DNA of 29,546 nt from Chara braunii. Taxonomy: Eukaryota; Streptophyta; Charophyceae; Charales; Characeae. Below the pieces are notes generated by a model. It searched no databases and was not told where the DNA came from. It was given only the letters and a program-made list of their open reading frames with translations. Position numbers and translations under genes: made by a program. The first letter of the stretch is position 1; each line of letters starts with the position of its first letter. The stretch lies in assembly GCA_003427395.1 (NCBI GenBank), contig BFEA01000283.1, forward strand, positions 660,367 to 689,912, given 5' to 3'. Below are positions 11,276 through 21,628 of the stretch, one piece after another.

Positions 11276-12530
11276 ATAAACTCTCCCAACCCAATCCCCC
11301 ACCCTCACACTCAACCCCCGCACATACTCACACATACACACACACAAACAAAGCCCCTAACTCACATACACAAAACACACATATGGACTTACTCATACAA
11401 ACACCCATGGACATAGAAAACATAAACAAATGCCACCCTTTGCCCATAACTCACATACACAGCCCCTGTCACCCCCTCCCCCACCACAAAGGCCCCAACC
11501 CACAAATAGAACCAGTGCCCCACCCACCAACCCCCAAACCACACCCTCCAGATAGACGCCAACTGGTCCCCCACCTACCGGCCCCCAAACCACGAACTCA
11601 AAACAAATACCACCCGGTGCCCCACCCACCGGCCCCCCAACCACACCAGAATACTTACGGCAACCGGTCCCCCGCACTCCACCCCCCAGACACTTACACC
11701 CCCTTGGCACCTACCCCAGCCCCCACCCTGAAAAACATATATCCACAAGACGCCCCGCCCACCGGCCCCCATACCGCAAACCCAAAAAAAAACATAGGCT
11801 CATCGATACCCCACCAACCGGCTCCCAAACCCACACACAAAAAAATTCCCCTGACCACTCCCTGCACCACACAAGACAAAAAGGCACATGAAAACACTCG
11901 TAGCCCCACACCCACGGTACCTTCTGCACAAAATCCCACTACCCGCCAACATACCCCCACCACTCATATCCGAACTCCCAACCATAAAAACACAAAATGA
12001 GAAAAACAAAAAACAAAAGATCCAATCCCCCGAAACGACACTGCAGTCCAAAATCACAGTCCAAGACCCGAACGCCACGCTACTGACGAACGGTGCACCA
12101 CCATAGCCTAACACTAAACGACGAACACCCATGCCACTTGCCTCATGCCTGAACATACTCCCGCCATAACTCCCTACTCCCCACACTCCTACCACCATAC
12201 CCCCAACTCTACCTCCCCACCCCACAACATATACCTATCAATACCTCACCCACAAACACTGCCCACCGCACACCAAACATGCGAATTCCCATACACACCC
12301 ACACGCATATTTGTGAACCCTCACAAGATCACAGACACAGACACACACCCCATAGACCAGACACACACTCTCCCTCGCAAACCCATACACCCTCACATGC
12401 CCCCCATCCCCATACCCACACACACCCCTCCATTCCCAAACCAATTTGGGCCCCCCCCACATTCCCTAGCCCAAACCTGCACCCTCCTCAACCTCTCCCT
12501 CAACATCTCGCACGTTAGAAACTTCCCTAC
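11276..12530. repeat. C/A-rich, G-poor low-complexity region
   Basis: The plus strand is dominated by CCCCCA, CACACC and ACATAC words and has few G. The complement is therefore G-rich and could form quadruplexes. A plus-strand frame from 11191 to 12000 stays open for 269 codons but reads as Pro/His/Thr/Asn low complexity from repeated CCCCACC units, so I do not call it a gene. The minisatellite core is given separately. Confidence 0.8.
11510..11840. repeat. C-rich minisatellite, about 50-60 base units
   Basis: Diverged units share the core GTGCCCCACCCACCGGCCCC followed by CAAACCACA and an A-rich spacer. Cores start at about 11514, 11565, 11617, 11750 and 11808. In the forward frame they encode recurring PHPPAPKP-like peptides. 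Confidence 0.6.
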
Positions 12531-13197
12531 TTATACACTATGGACCAACGAGTCCACAAGTCCTCTTCTTCCAAGAGGCGGACTCCTCGAACGCACCGGC
12601 CCTGACGATTCATGTTCCGCTCACTCCCTTACATAACTCTCCTTCCCTCCACTCTCCTCTCCTCGCTCCCTCTCCACTCTCCTCCTTCTCCCTCTCCACT
12701 TTCCTCCTCCTCTACCTCTCCCTGGCCTCTGCGCTCAAGCGCCACAACTACTCTTCCCTCCATAGCTGCTGTCTTCTACAGGCCTCATCATCTCCTCTCT
12801 CTCTCTCTATCTGCTGTTCTCAACCCTGGACAACTCTTTAGAGTTCATCGCAACTCTCCCCGAAGTTTGTGATCGACATACACTGCCTTCAATACATGCT
12901 TGAGGGCCAGACACTGCAATTGGCAACTTTGCGCTAGGGTGATTTGGCAATGGAGGCAATTGAGGACCACCTCTCAGATGCCGACATGAATGATCATGTG
13001 GTAAGTTTTGACTCACACAAAACGATACCCCTCTCACCCCAATCACCCCCCACCACTTCACCTCCTACCCGGGAGCCAGAGGAAATTCCACCCTCTGATG
13101 AGCCATGAAGGGCGCAAGCGGCGAAAAGCGCTTTAGGGGATGCGCCACCCCTCCTCTTTTGGCTACTACGCCAACCATGATGGCACTGCCATCATTG

Positions 13198-13198
<1 letters not shown>
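12531..13198 (+). other. Unassigned segment with a possible decayed coding fragment
   Basis: After a CT-rich tract, the plus strand has a short frame around 12951-13108. It reads MEAIEDHLSDADMNDHV, then a Ser/Pro/Thr-rich stretch, ending at TGA 13106-13108. A classical splice-donor-like GTAAGT lies at about 13002, directly after the acidic part. The frame just upstream has one stop, but further upstream another frame gives more natural-looking residues, which would fit a frameshifted relic. I do not recognise a family, and coding status is doubtful. Confidence 0.2.

Positions 13199-13284
<86 letters not shown>
13199..13284. repeat. (TC)n microsatellite at the left edge of the gap
   Basis: Forty-three uninterrupted TC steps run directly into the N block. 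The true length is unknown because the array is cut by the gap. Confidence 0.97.
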
Positions 13285-13758
13285 NNNNNNNNNNNNNNNN
13301 NNNNNNNNNNNNNNNNNNNNNNNNNNNNNNNNNNNNNNNNNNNNNNNNNNNNNNNNNNNNNNNNNNNNNNNNNNNNNNNNNNNNNNNNNNNNNNNNNNNN
13401 NNNNNNNNNNNNNNNNNNNNNNNNNNNNNNNNNNNNNNNNNNNNNNNNNNNNNNNNNNNNNNNNNNNNNNNNNNNNNNNNNNNNNNNNNNNNNNNNNNNN
13501 NNNNNNNNNNNNNNNNNNNNNNNNNNNNNNNNNNNNNNNNNNNNNNNNNNNNNNNNNNNNNNNNNNNNNNNNNNNNNNNNNNNNNNNNNNNNNNNNNNNN
13601 NNNNNNNNNNNNNNNNNNNNNNNNNNNNNNNNNNNNNNNNNNNNNNNNNNNNNNNNNNNNNNNNNNNNNNNNNNNNNNNNNNNNNNNNNNNNNNNNNNNN
13701 NNNNNNNNNNNNNNNNNNNNNNNNNNNNNNNNNNNNNNNNNNNNNNNNNNNNNNNNNN
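13285..13758. other. Assembly gap (474 N)
   Basis: 474 undetermined bases. The left side is a pure TC array and the right side a pure CA array, so the gap hides at least the junction between two different microsatellites. All long open frames drawn across it are artefacts. Confidence 0.99.
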
Positions 13759-13798
<40 letters not shown>

Positions 13799-13808
13799 GC
13801 GCGCGCGC
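13759..13808. repeat. (AC)n then (GC)n microsatellite at the right edge of the gap
   Basis: About 36 bases of AC followed by about 13 bases of alternating GC. Both are alternating purine-pyrimidine steps, which favour Z-DNA. Confidence 0.95.
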
Positions 13809-13885
13809 GGGGGCCACGGACAAGCGGGGGCGAAGGCGCGACAGCGGACGGGCACAAGTGGCGATGTATATTTCCATGTTGTAGC

Positions 13886-14012
13886 GCACACACACACACA
13901 CACACAAACACACATCAAACACACAAACACACATCACACACATTACACACACACACACACGCGAGCGCACAAAAACACACACACACACACGCATAAACAC
14001 ACACACACACAC
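13886..14012. repeat. Interrupted CA microsatellite
   Basis: CA steps with interruptions (ACAAACAC, ACATCACAC, GCGAGCGC), about 75 bases after the gap-edge array. It lies inside what would be the leader of the minus-strand LTR element at 14202-14657. Confidence 0.9.
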
Positions 14013-14186
14013 GCGGGCGAGCGGGGGCGGCATGCACGCGTCCTGAAGCCTCTCTCTTTTTGTCACTCCGTTTTCTCCCACTGTTTGCTCGGAAAACGCC
14101 CGAAAAATACTGCAAAAACGCGTTCTCGAGTTTACACCGTTTTTCCACAATGAGGGTCAGGGTGGGCGGGAGCGGGGAACGTTCCA
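14013..14186 (-). other. Leader sequence downstream of the 14187 primer site
   Basis: About 170 bases of unique sequence lie between the primer site and the CA microsatellite on the minus strand, where the untranslated leader of the element is expected. The open frame that crosses LTR, primer site and leader (13915-14658, minus) is not a plausible protein. Confidence 0.45.
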
Positions 14187-14198
14187 GCTCTGATACCA
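14187..14198 (-). promoter_or_regulatory. Primer-binding site, initiator-Met tRNA type
   Basis: On the minus strand the sequence is TGGTATCAGAGC, identical to the first 12 bases complementary to the 3' end of plant initiator-Met tRNA. It follows the putative LTR end CA after a three-base spacer (AAC). This is the usual start of minus-strand DNA synthesis in plant LTR retroelements. Confidence 0.8.
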
Positions 14199-14201
14199 GT
14201 T

Positions 14202-14657
14202 TGCCGGACCTGCCGGGATAATGGTCCGTCAGGATGGAGAAGGAGGGTTCACGAAGGAGGAGGTAGAGATGGAGTTGGAAGGCACAGCGCAACTCCGACG
14301 CAGACTGGACACGGCCGTACTCCAAGATGTGCAAAACTGAAGAATGACGAAATACAAACTGCAGCTGGGGTATACCCCCAGCGGACTGACTGGACTGGAC
14401 TGGACTGGCTTGGTACCGACAGTGGTACCTGGCAGGATTGGACTGGACCGAAAAAAGTACACAGCCTGTGGGGTCAGGCCACGACCTGGTCCCACAGGCC
14501 AACTGGCAAATAGCCGAATAGGTCGTGGCTGTAGGCCAGGGAAGATAGAGGCTCGTTGCACATCTTGTCGCTATCCAGCAAACGAGACTAGTGTCCACAG
14601 TTGCCTTCCCCCTTAGCTGGAGGAACAAGTCTATAGTAATTGTGTAGCCCCTACACA
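14202..14657 (-). mobile_element. 5' LTR of a minus-strand LTR retroelement, 456 bp
   Basis: The 3' end is set by CA just before the primer site. The 5' end is proposed at the TG of TGTGTAGGGGCTACACA (complement of 14641-14657), a 17-base inverted repeat (TGTGTAG, three bases, CTACACA) typical of an LTR terminus. GACTG units repeat in tandem at 14383-14407. No matching 3' LTR is visible in the window and no flanking duplication can be tested. The start is an inference, the end is well supported. Its body would run left into the microsatellites and gap, and whether the Gag-like pseudogene at 7494-9371 belongs to it is open. Confidence 0.65.
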
Positions 14658-16219
14658 CGTCTTTTGATGTGGCCTACGATAGACTCTACAGTTTTCCTTG
14701 GCTGCTGCACTAGATCCTAGAGCGCAACATTCCCACCAAAAACGACTTGTGTAGTCCCAGGTAGAGTCATCATCTGCAAGAGCCATATCAGGTTAAGGCC
14801 TGTTAAATCTAACATCTACCAACCAGGCTACCTCTGAGATGGTGAGGGATCTTCAACCATCTCACATTGCACAAAAGCGGTTACAACTCTTCGCGCCGGA
14901 TGTGTTTACCCTGGGAACTGCTCGCAGTGTTTTTCCAGGTTGAGAGTGCCTCATGGCCCCTATGAGGCTGCACCCTCACGATGACCAACATGTTTGAACC
15001 ATGCCCATTGGTACAACCGTACCGGCCACACCCTTTGCAAACATTCCTCACGGGTGGTTTCCTACACACCCATTGCAAGACTCTACTTATTCCTATTGGT
15101 AAAGTAAAGTCTTCCTGTTGGCTCCTAGACTGATTATCCTACTGCAAATCAGTCGCCTTAGCCTTCTCTTAAGACGACCAACACTTCTCCCTTACAAGTC
15201 TTTTGATTGCCGACTGCTCTGTCTATCCCCCAGGGTCATAAACTCCCTTTACCCTTTTCTGATTTCTTTCAGAAACTATGTAGAGTAGGACTTCTTCTTT
15301 AGGTTTTTGATCCTGGGGTAGCTTCTTCTTCCTCCCTTTGACTGGACTCTAACTCACGTTCTAGGCCTATGCTTTATGGCTAAGACCGACCTATATAGGA
15401 AACGGTATTCATACGCAATTCTGATAGTCCCAAGGACTACCCCATTCTCTATTCTTTCTTTACGGAGTGATCATGAGATCAAGGGTCCCATACAGCATCC
15501 TAGGACATGTAGCCTAAAACACCAGACCTCAGTCCAATAATCAAGGCCCCTAGTCTTACCCATTTTGTTGTACTAACCTTTCTGACCACTGTGCTGCTGC
15601 AGCGATCACCTACTTCCTTTGACATTCGTTTATGTTCCTAATATGCCTCAGCACCTGCCTCCACCAAATGTCAAGGGCTTCGTCCTTCCTACCTTTGTAG
15701 CAGGCTCCGCCTATGCTAACACTACATTCGAAACCCAGTGGGTCCTACCATCAATTTGCACCGCAACTTGTCGTGCAGCTTGGGGTATGTGCGGCTATTT
15801 TGTCGAAACAACCGTCTGAAAGGAAGAAAAAGAAGCATACTGAGCCTACATGTCTACAACTAATTGTCCGCCAGTCTACTTTTCTAAAGGCTCTCTGCCA
15901 TGTCAGCCTCTTCTAATCAACTCCCTCCTACTCACTACTACACTACCACATCAGCTATAGCAGACCGTTGCCTGCACTAGCATCCTCATAGGAACCTACC
16001 AGAGCATAGGGTCTGACCGATTTGTAAAATAAATATAGTAAAATAATTATTCGGTCCATATCCCATAACGCAGTTCAGGCGATGTCAACCGAAAATATAC
16101 AGACTCATGCAAATGATTTCATTTCTACTCCCATTATTTCTCCAATAACAGCAGTAAACAGAATTGGCAATGGTAGACTACTTTGGTTCTGGTCTAGAGT
16201 TGTCTGTAAGGTGTTACTT
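14658..16219. other. Unassigned region, no convincing gene
   Basis: About 1.5 kb of ordinary-complexity DNA with many stops in all frames. The longest frames (14881-15078 minus, 15619-15819 plus) are under 70 codons and show no family motif I recognise. If the old minus-strand element continues leftward past 16220, its Gag should begin about here. I compared the region with the young element's Gag by eye and could not establish homology. Confidence 0.5.
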
Positions 16220-17062
16220 GTCTGTCTCACCTCAACTAATCAAAATAAAATAAATCATTTGCGCAGATGCATGTGGAAATGGAAATAAAATAGTAATAAT
16301 ATTCGAGCACCAACTGGAACCTTCCTTCCCCTGTATACAATGTACCGATGAGCATAATCAAGCAGCGGTGTCTAAGGTGTGCATTAGCGGCCCACCCCTG
16401 TGCCCAGGAACTCGCTTATGACCGACACTGCCCTTTATTTATCCTCGCATGCAACGAGCCTTACGTCTTACTGATCTGGCTGATCAGGAGGCAATTTAAG
16501 GACAACCCTCAGGGTCCTCAAGAATGATTTAACGTCACAGACAGGACGATGATCACAGCTAGTGGATAGATCAGATCCACGCCAGAAATATTTATAGACG
16601 GTCTGGTAAGCGTCTGCAAACGACTGGTCAGTCAAGGTTTGCTCTATTAACGCAACAAAGAGCCTTCAATGGACAAAGCAGCATGGCCTGCGTGTACTAC
16701 TCCTATGGGTTGGCATGGTGACCGTGACCCGTGCTTCGACCAAGACCCTTCAGAGGCACCGCCCTCTCCTGCCAGATGCGCCACCGGGAAGAATGTCGTT
16801 TCTCAAGCTAGAGCGCTTACGACTCCTCACAAAAGGGAGGACACTCAAGGTTGGACTCACTTCCTCACGGTAAGAAGAGATTGAGAGGGAATATAAGGTA
16901 AGGGAACAACGTACCTTGAGATAGCTGCCCCCAACCGCAAATTTCTCACCAATTGAGCTGATGTGCATTTTGATGACCGGTCATAGCCTCGGTACCACAA
17001 GCAACACAATGACGTGCCAGCTCAGCCAAAATGCCATGTCAGCATGCTCTCACCATCCCACG
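16220..17062 (-). mobile_element. Leader fragment of the old minus-strand LTR element
   Basis: Read on the minus strand, this block aligns by eye with the young element's leader at 18632-19500 over its whole length, with many small differences. Shared words include GACCGGTCATCA, GAAGCCTCTGAAGG-like, TGATCAGCCAGATCA, GGCTCGTTGCATGCGAGGG and CCCACCCCTGTGCCC. The two blocks form a long inverted repeat only because the two elements lie in opposite orientation. The matching LTR and primer site are at 27194-28430, on the far side of the young insertion. Confidence 0.85.
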
Positions 17063-17232
17063 AACATTTAGTGTAGCCACAACTATCAAGTTCTTGCCAA
17101 ACTCGCCACAGCCTTCCAGCCCCTCACCCCTCTACCTGGGTGGGGCTAACCGAGCCAGCGCCAAGGTATCCTCACTGCATAGAATTTTTGTCGACGCACC
17201 AAGTGACCAAGAAACCAGCTATGAATCCCCCC

Positions 17233-17422
17233 CGGAGGCGGCCATGCGCGGCCTAGGCCGCGACCCCACGGCCATTAAAAAAAAAAAACAAATAAACAAA
17301 TATTTCAAAATTTTTTGGAAAACAACTATGTTATGCAGAAAAATATACTGAACAACTTTTGCCTTGTGGTCGTATCCAAAAACTTTACTTGATTTAAAAA
17401 AAAACAACACATAACGTTCATA
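17233..17422. mobile_element. Left part of a GC-capped, AT-rich insert in the old leader
   Basis: A GC-rich cap (17233-17274) contains the perfect palindrome CGCGGCCTAGGCCGCG (17247-17262) and is followed by A/T-rich DNA up to the young LTR. The young element's leader has no such block: its sequence just after the primer site resumes homology at about 17060-17230. The right part, with a similar cap in inverse orientation, is at 26873-27150. Joined, the insert would be about 0.47 kb. It looks like a small non-autonomous element with inverted GC-rich ends, but no target duplication was identified. Confidence 0.5.
17419..17422 (+). repeat. Target-site duplication CATA, left copy
   Basis: CATA lies directly before the TG of the 5' LTR and is repeated directly after the CA of the 3' LTR at 26869-26872. 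Extending to five bases fails, so the duplication is four bases. Confidence 0.85.
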
Positions 17423-18460
17423 TGCGAGGATCAGGGTCCTCGGTAGGCCTAAGGGGCCCTGTTTGCAGCATTGCCCGCCCTAAGTGAAGGCGGAGGTGCC
17501 CGCCCTAGGTGAAGGTGGGCCTGACATATCGCAAGAGGCCCCCGACGGTCAATTTCATATTTGGGGTCCAGGCAGTTGCGACGTGCCAGTTGGTTGAGAG
17601 AAACTCAGGCCGGGCAACAAAGACATTTCCACAGCCCTCCGGGCTTTTCCAAAGAATGCAGGCCCTGGGCGTGATTCGCAGCCTCATACAGAAAAAGTTG
17701 GGCGCCCAACCGAACGAGGCCCAGCAGCCCAGTAGCTGCTGTACACAGGCAGCCTCCTGGGGCCTTCCGGAAGCTTCTGGGCCCAGGCCAGGCCAGCCAG
17801 GCGGGGCAAGCAGGCCAGCTCTTTCCTTTATGGAAAGAGCTCTCCGCTGGCAGCCTCATTCGGTCACTTGCTGGCTGGCGGCAGCGCTGCTGGAGCAATT
17901 GCTCGCGGGCCGGCTGCCGGCATTGGAGCAAGAGGCTGTGCACGTGCGGTCGTGTGTGGGAGCAGGGCGCTGCTGAGGGCAGCGCCATAGCCAGCCTCCA
18001 TAGCGGGCTGGGCTTGGATACACAGTGTGGCGCAGGGGTGGTCTTCGGGTGCAAGAGAGGACAGGTGTGGGTGTTAAGTCAGGGAAGGGCGAAGGATGAT
18101 GATCATGATGATGATGTGAGGGCACTTACCTTGTATTGGCGATGGTCAGCATATGGGCGACATCTTCAAGTACTTCGGGTTGCCGCTGATGTCAACAGTT
18201 GCATTGTCTATTATTAGGCTGATCGTAGCTGTGTAGGAGTAGGCTGGGCGCTGAGCGCCATGTAGGAGTGTGAAGGGACTGGACTCTTGTGTTGCTGAAG
18301 GAGAGAGGAAGCTCTCCATGACATTGGTTTTCAGTACTACGAACCTCCATTGGTGTATTGTTGGTGCAATGCTGCTCTCTGGACACAGTGTGACTATTTG
18401 GCTTTTAATGTGATGGTGTAATCTGGATTTGTCATCTCGCTGTTGCTTATTTTCCTTGCA
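17423..18460 (+). repeat. 5' LTR of the young element, 1038 bp
   Basis: It begins TGCGAGGATC and ends CCTTGCA. It is GC-rich in the first 700 bases and contains tandem GCCCGCCCTARGTGAAGG units near the start, a perfect stem-loop at 17817-17841 and the near-palindrome GGGCGCTGAGCGCC at about 18247. The open frames inside it are identical in both LTRs because the LTRs are nearly identical. They are not evidence of genes. Confidence 0.97.
17817..17841 (+). promoter_or_regulatory. LTR stem-loop, 10-bp stem
   Basis: AGCTCTTTCC, loop TTTAT, GGAAAGAGCT: a perfect ten-base stem. The old LTR has a stem at the equivalent place in which both arms carry an extra complementary dinucleotide. It may act in the RNA, for example near 3' end formation, but that is inference. 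Confidence 0.6.
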
Positions 18461-18463
18461 ATT

Positions 18464-18477
18464 TGGTATCTCGGAGC
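18464..18477 (+). promoter_or_regulatory. Primer-binding site of the young element, with a two-base insertion
   Basis: TGGTATCTCGGAGC follows the LTR end after the spacer ATT. Compared with the old relative (TGGTATCGGAGC) it has two extra bases in the middle, and compared with the canonical TGGTATCAGAGC it is also substituted. Seven bases at the tRNA 3' end remain perfectly matched. Confidence 0.8.
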
Positions 18478-19741
18478 TGGTTCATATTGCGCTTCATTGG
18501 TTCTTCGCAATAACTATTGGTGCTTCGCATGAGGTGTGGGGCAGTGATAAGGCATTGGCATTGAACATTGGGCGGCCGTGGGTAGAGTGGGCACGCCAGG
18601 GAGCTATGTGGTGACATACGGGGTGTATGCTGGATGATGAGAGCTCGCTGATGTGGCATATTAAGCTGAGGTGGAACCGCATTCTGCTGTTGGTTGTGCC
18701 ATGGCAAAGACCGGTCATCATAATTGCACATCAGGTTGTCGGTGAGAAATTTGTGGTAGGGGGCAGCATTTATGAGGTACGTTGCTCTCTTCCTTATCTA
18801 CCCTCTTCGTTACCTCTTACCGTGAGGAAGTGAGTTATGTCTTGAGAGTCCTCTCGATGTGAGGTGTTGCGAGCGCTCAACCTTGAGAGTCGACATTCTT
18901 CCTGGGCAGCAAGCTGGTGGGAGACGGGCGAAGCCTCTGAAGGGCCCTGGACGAAGCACTCGGGTCACGGCCACCATGCCAACCCGTTGGGACTAGTACA
19001 CACATGCTTTGTTGCAAGTCCTTGGTTCTGCTGCTTGCGCAATAGAGGTCATGCAGGGCATGCCAACCCTTTGACAAATGCTTACTAGACCGTCTTTAAA
19101 CATTTCTGGCTGGAGACTCGGAGTTGAATGTGGCTGTGATCGCCGTCCTGTCTGCGACGTTAAATAATTCCTAAGGAGATGGGGACTCCCCTTAAATCCC
19201 TCCTGATCAGCCAGATCAACCGGGTGTAAGGCTCGTTGCATGCGAGGGTAAATAAAGTGCAGGGGCTGGCAGGTTCGGCGTTGACTTGGGGCACAGGGGT
19301 GGGCCGGATTGCGCATCTTTAGACACGCTGCTCAACCAGATGCTCAGGACGTTGTCACAAAGTAACCACTCAAGAAGGATAGAGGGGGAGGGGGGATTCC
19401 GGTAACTGCTCGCAGTGGCAATCAACAGACAATCTGCCATCAAGCATACATCTCCAACAGGAGATGTTATTTTGATTTTGATTATCTAGTTGTTACAGAC
19501 TTGACTAACAACTGACAGACAGCTACAGACAGATTAGATATTTGCTGTATAGCAATCTGTTCTAGGATAATCTAAAAATAGATATGATATTTCCTGTAGG
19601 ATCTGACATTAGTTGTTACTATATCACCTAACTGTTTCTGTTCCATCCGATCGAAATTAGTTGTGTTTCATAATCGGTTGTGTGTCAGGCTAAGGTAGGA
19701 TTCAGTGTGGATTCTAGTTTAGATCACACACACTGTGGCGC
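18478..19741 (+). other. Untranslated leader of the young element
   Basis: About 1.26 kb lies between primer site and Gag start, with no coding signal. Positions 18632-19500 are homologous to the minus-strand block 16220-17062, and the bases just after the primer site also match the old leader. The end is AT-rich with repeated ACAGAC words (19496-19535). Packaging signals would be expected here, but none can be assigned from sequence alone. Confidence 0.75.
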
Positions 19742-21628
19742 ATGAGTGATGCAAGCACTAGTGAGGAGTTGTTAGTGGACGACCGTAGGACTACTCATGG
19801 GACTGCTCGTAGTCGACCCTTGACATTCTTAGAGTTAGGTCCAGGAGACGAGAGAAGATTGCGGAGAGAGGCTAGAGAGAGAGCAGCGGCAAGAAGAGCG
19901 AGGGCAGCTGAAGACAGTGCCAGGACTAGGGTCTCAACTAGCACCGGTGCAACCATGGCTACCTCATCTATGTCGCAAACATCTACACAGTCCACTTCGT
20001 CAGGAGTCAGTCAGAGTGGTTCTCAGGGGTCCATTAGTCAGACTGCTAGCTTGCGAGTCAGCCAGCAGACTCAACTCACGCCGGAGGATTTAGAAATCCG
20101 GCAAGCAGAAGAACTTCAGGATGACCTACAACGGCAAATGGGCGAGGCAGCAGAGAGAAGAAGCAAAGCAATCCTGAGAAAAGCTAGACTAGGCAGTAGA
20201 AGAGAGGAGCTAGGCAAATTGGAAGGACTAGATGAGGCAGCATTAGACCCTGTTGTTCGTATGCTGCGTAATGCTTTACTATCGGTGGCAGAAGCGCAGA
20301 ATCTCCAGCAGGAATTGCTGGCCGAATTAGTTGCAGGCCAGAAACAAATCCTGGCTAAACTTCGGGCTCCTCGTACAATGATGGGGCAGCCACAGTTTGC
20401 TGTAGTTCCCCCTGTAGGTGCGGGTCCTTCATCGATGCCGCAACACACAGGGCCAACTTTCTCTCCTATGTTTGTCATACCCCCTCCAGGTGGTTTAGTA
20501 GCAACTAGTGGTCCGGTTCATAGAGTCTCAACCGTACCATCTACGACAGTGGTCACGACAGTCCCACTGTCAAGCCAGGCCCAGGTTAGTGTGCAACAAC
20601 CTGTTTCAGTGGGTATGCAACCGCTGCCCATGCAGCCTATGCAGTGGATGCCTAAGATACCTTTGATGAGTCCCAAGCCCTTCTCTGGTGATAGAAATAA
20701 GGATGAGGACTTAGACACCTAGGTGAGGACTGTGCCTACTTATGTGAGGCACAAGCTTACCAGGCCAGAGCAAGAAGTTGTAGTGTCTGCCTCCTTTTTA
20801 GAGGGGCCAGCAACCCACTGGTTGAATGGCTTAGTGCAACAACAGGGCTACGGTCAAAACTTCGATGCCTGGGCACATGCCCAGACATTGGAAGAGTTCG
20901 TACGGTCCGTGTATAACAGGTGGCATGACCCGCAAGGGGCTCAGAAGGCCACCGATGCTATTGTTCCCGTAGGTTCAAGAATGTTAGAGAGCTAACGGAC
21001 ACCGTAGAACGTTTACTCGTGGTACCTGGTGTGCGTTTTGGCCAGCAGGTTATCCTGACGGATTATCTGAGGTGCCTACCTGCAGAGGTAAGGACCAAGT
21101 TGGTTGATGAGGCCTTATGTCGGATAGCACACCTTCGCTACTTTTAGTAAGAAAGCTCTGGACATAGAGGCAAAGTTGGGATCCGCGCATCAGACATCTC
21201 ATGATGGTGGGAGGAGACTTCCCCAGGACTGGAAGAAGAAGGGTCAGCTGATGTTCGTGGACCATGATGGTAAAATGACGGAGATTGACGATTTCCCAGA
21301 CCTTGGGGAGGTGACAGAGCACGATGGGGCTAGTGAGACTTCGGATGGGGGAGTCGTGACACCCATCAAGGAAAAGGCTAGGGGGACCGGGAAAAAGAAG
21401 GTAGTACGGTCCACGGGTCAGGGCGACCAAGGAACACCCGCATGGGTAAAACTTGGTTTAGAGTATGAGGCATGGAGAGACCGAGTTGCTAGGGGCACGT
21501 GCATGAACTGTGGCAACTATGGCCACACGTCTCGAACGTGCCGAGGCAAGAAAGTCTTGACGAGGGTAGTCTCACCAACGGTGGTGGGACTTCCTTCGAA
21601 CTCTGGTGGTGCTTTTGCGAGCACTTAG
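19742..21628 (+). pseudogene. gag: gag of the young element, broken
   Basis: Encodes the structural polyprotein that forms the particle. The start is ATG 19742. The N-terminal 60 residues are Arg/Glu-rich, about 60-115 Ser/Thr/Gln-rich, 120-215 charged and helical with a likely coiled coil (NLQQELLAEL), and 220-310 Pro/Gln/Met-rich. The capsid core spans the break at TAG 20720-20722, where relatives have Trp, and includes FLEGPATHWLNGL and a FVRSVYNRW motif. The frame then shifts near 20970 and back near 21145. A CX2CX4HX4C zinc knuckle (CMNCGNYGHTSRTC) is intact at 21500-21541, and the frame ends at TAG 21626-21628. The next frame, carrying pol, overlaps in the -1 register. This could be natural programmed frameshifting or one more indel. 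Confidence 0.9.

Noticed and set aside
11191-12000. 269-codon Pro/His-rich protein
   Set aside because: It arises from a C-rich minisatellite, and opposite frames are equally open.
13065-14153. Long open frames crossing the N gap (Cys-Val, Arg-Glu, Thr-His, Leu-Ser repeats)
   Set aside because: They consist of dinucleotide repeats joined through undetermined bases.
17509-17976. 155-codon frame perfectly duplicated at 25917-26384
   Set aside because: Identity reflects the LTR pair. The frame has no domain and is not supported by the old LTR.
16220-19500. A DNA transposon with terminal inverted repeats of about 0.85 kb
   Set aside because: The inverted blocks are leaders of two related LTR elements in opposite orientation; one lies inside the young element and one outside.
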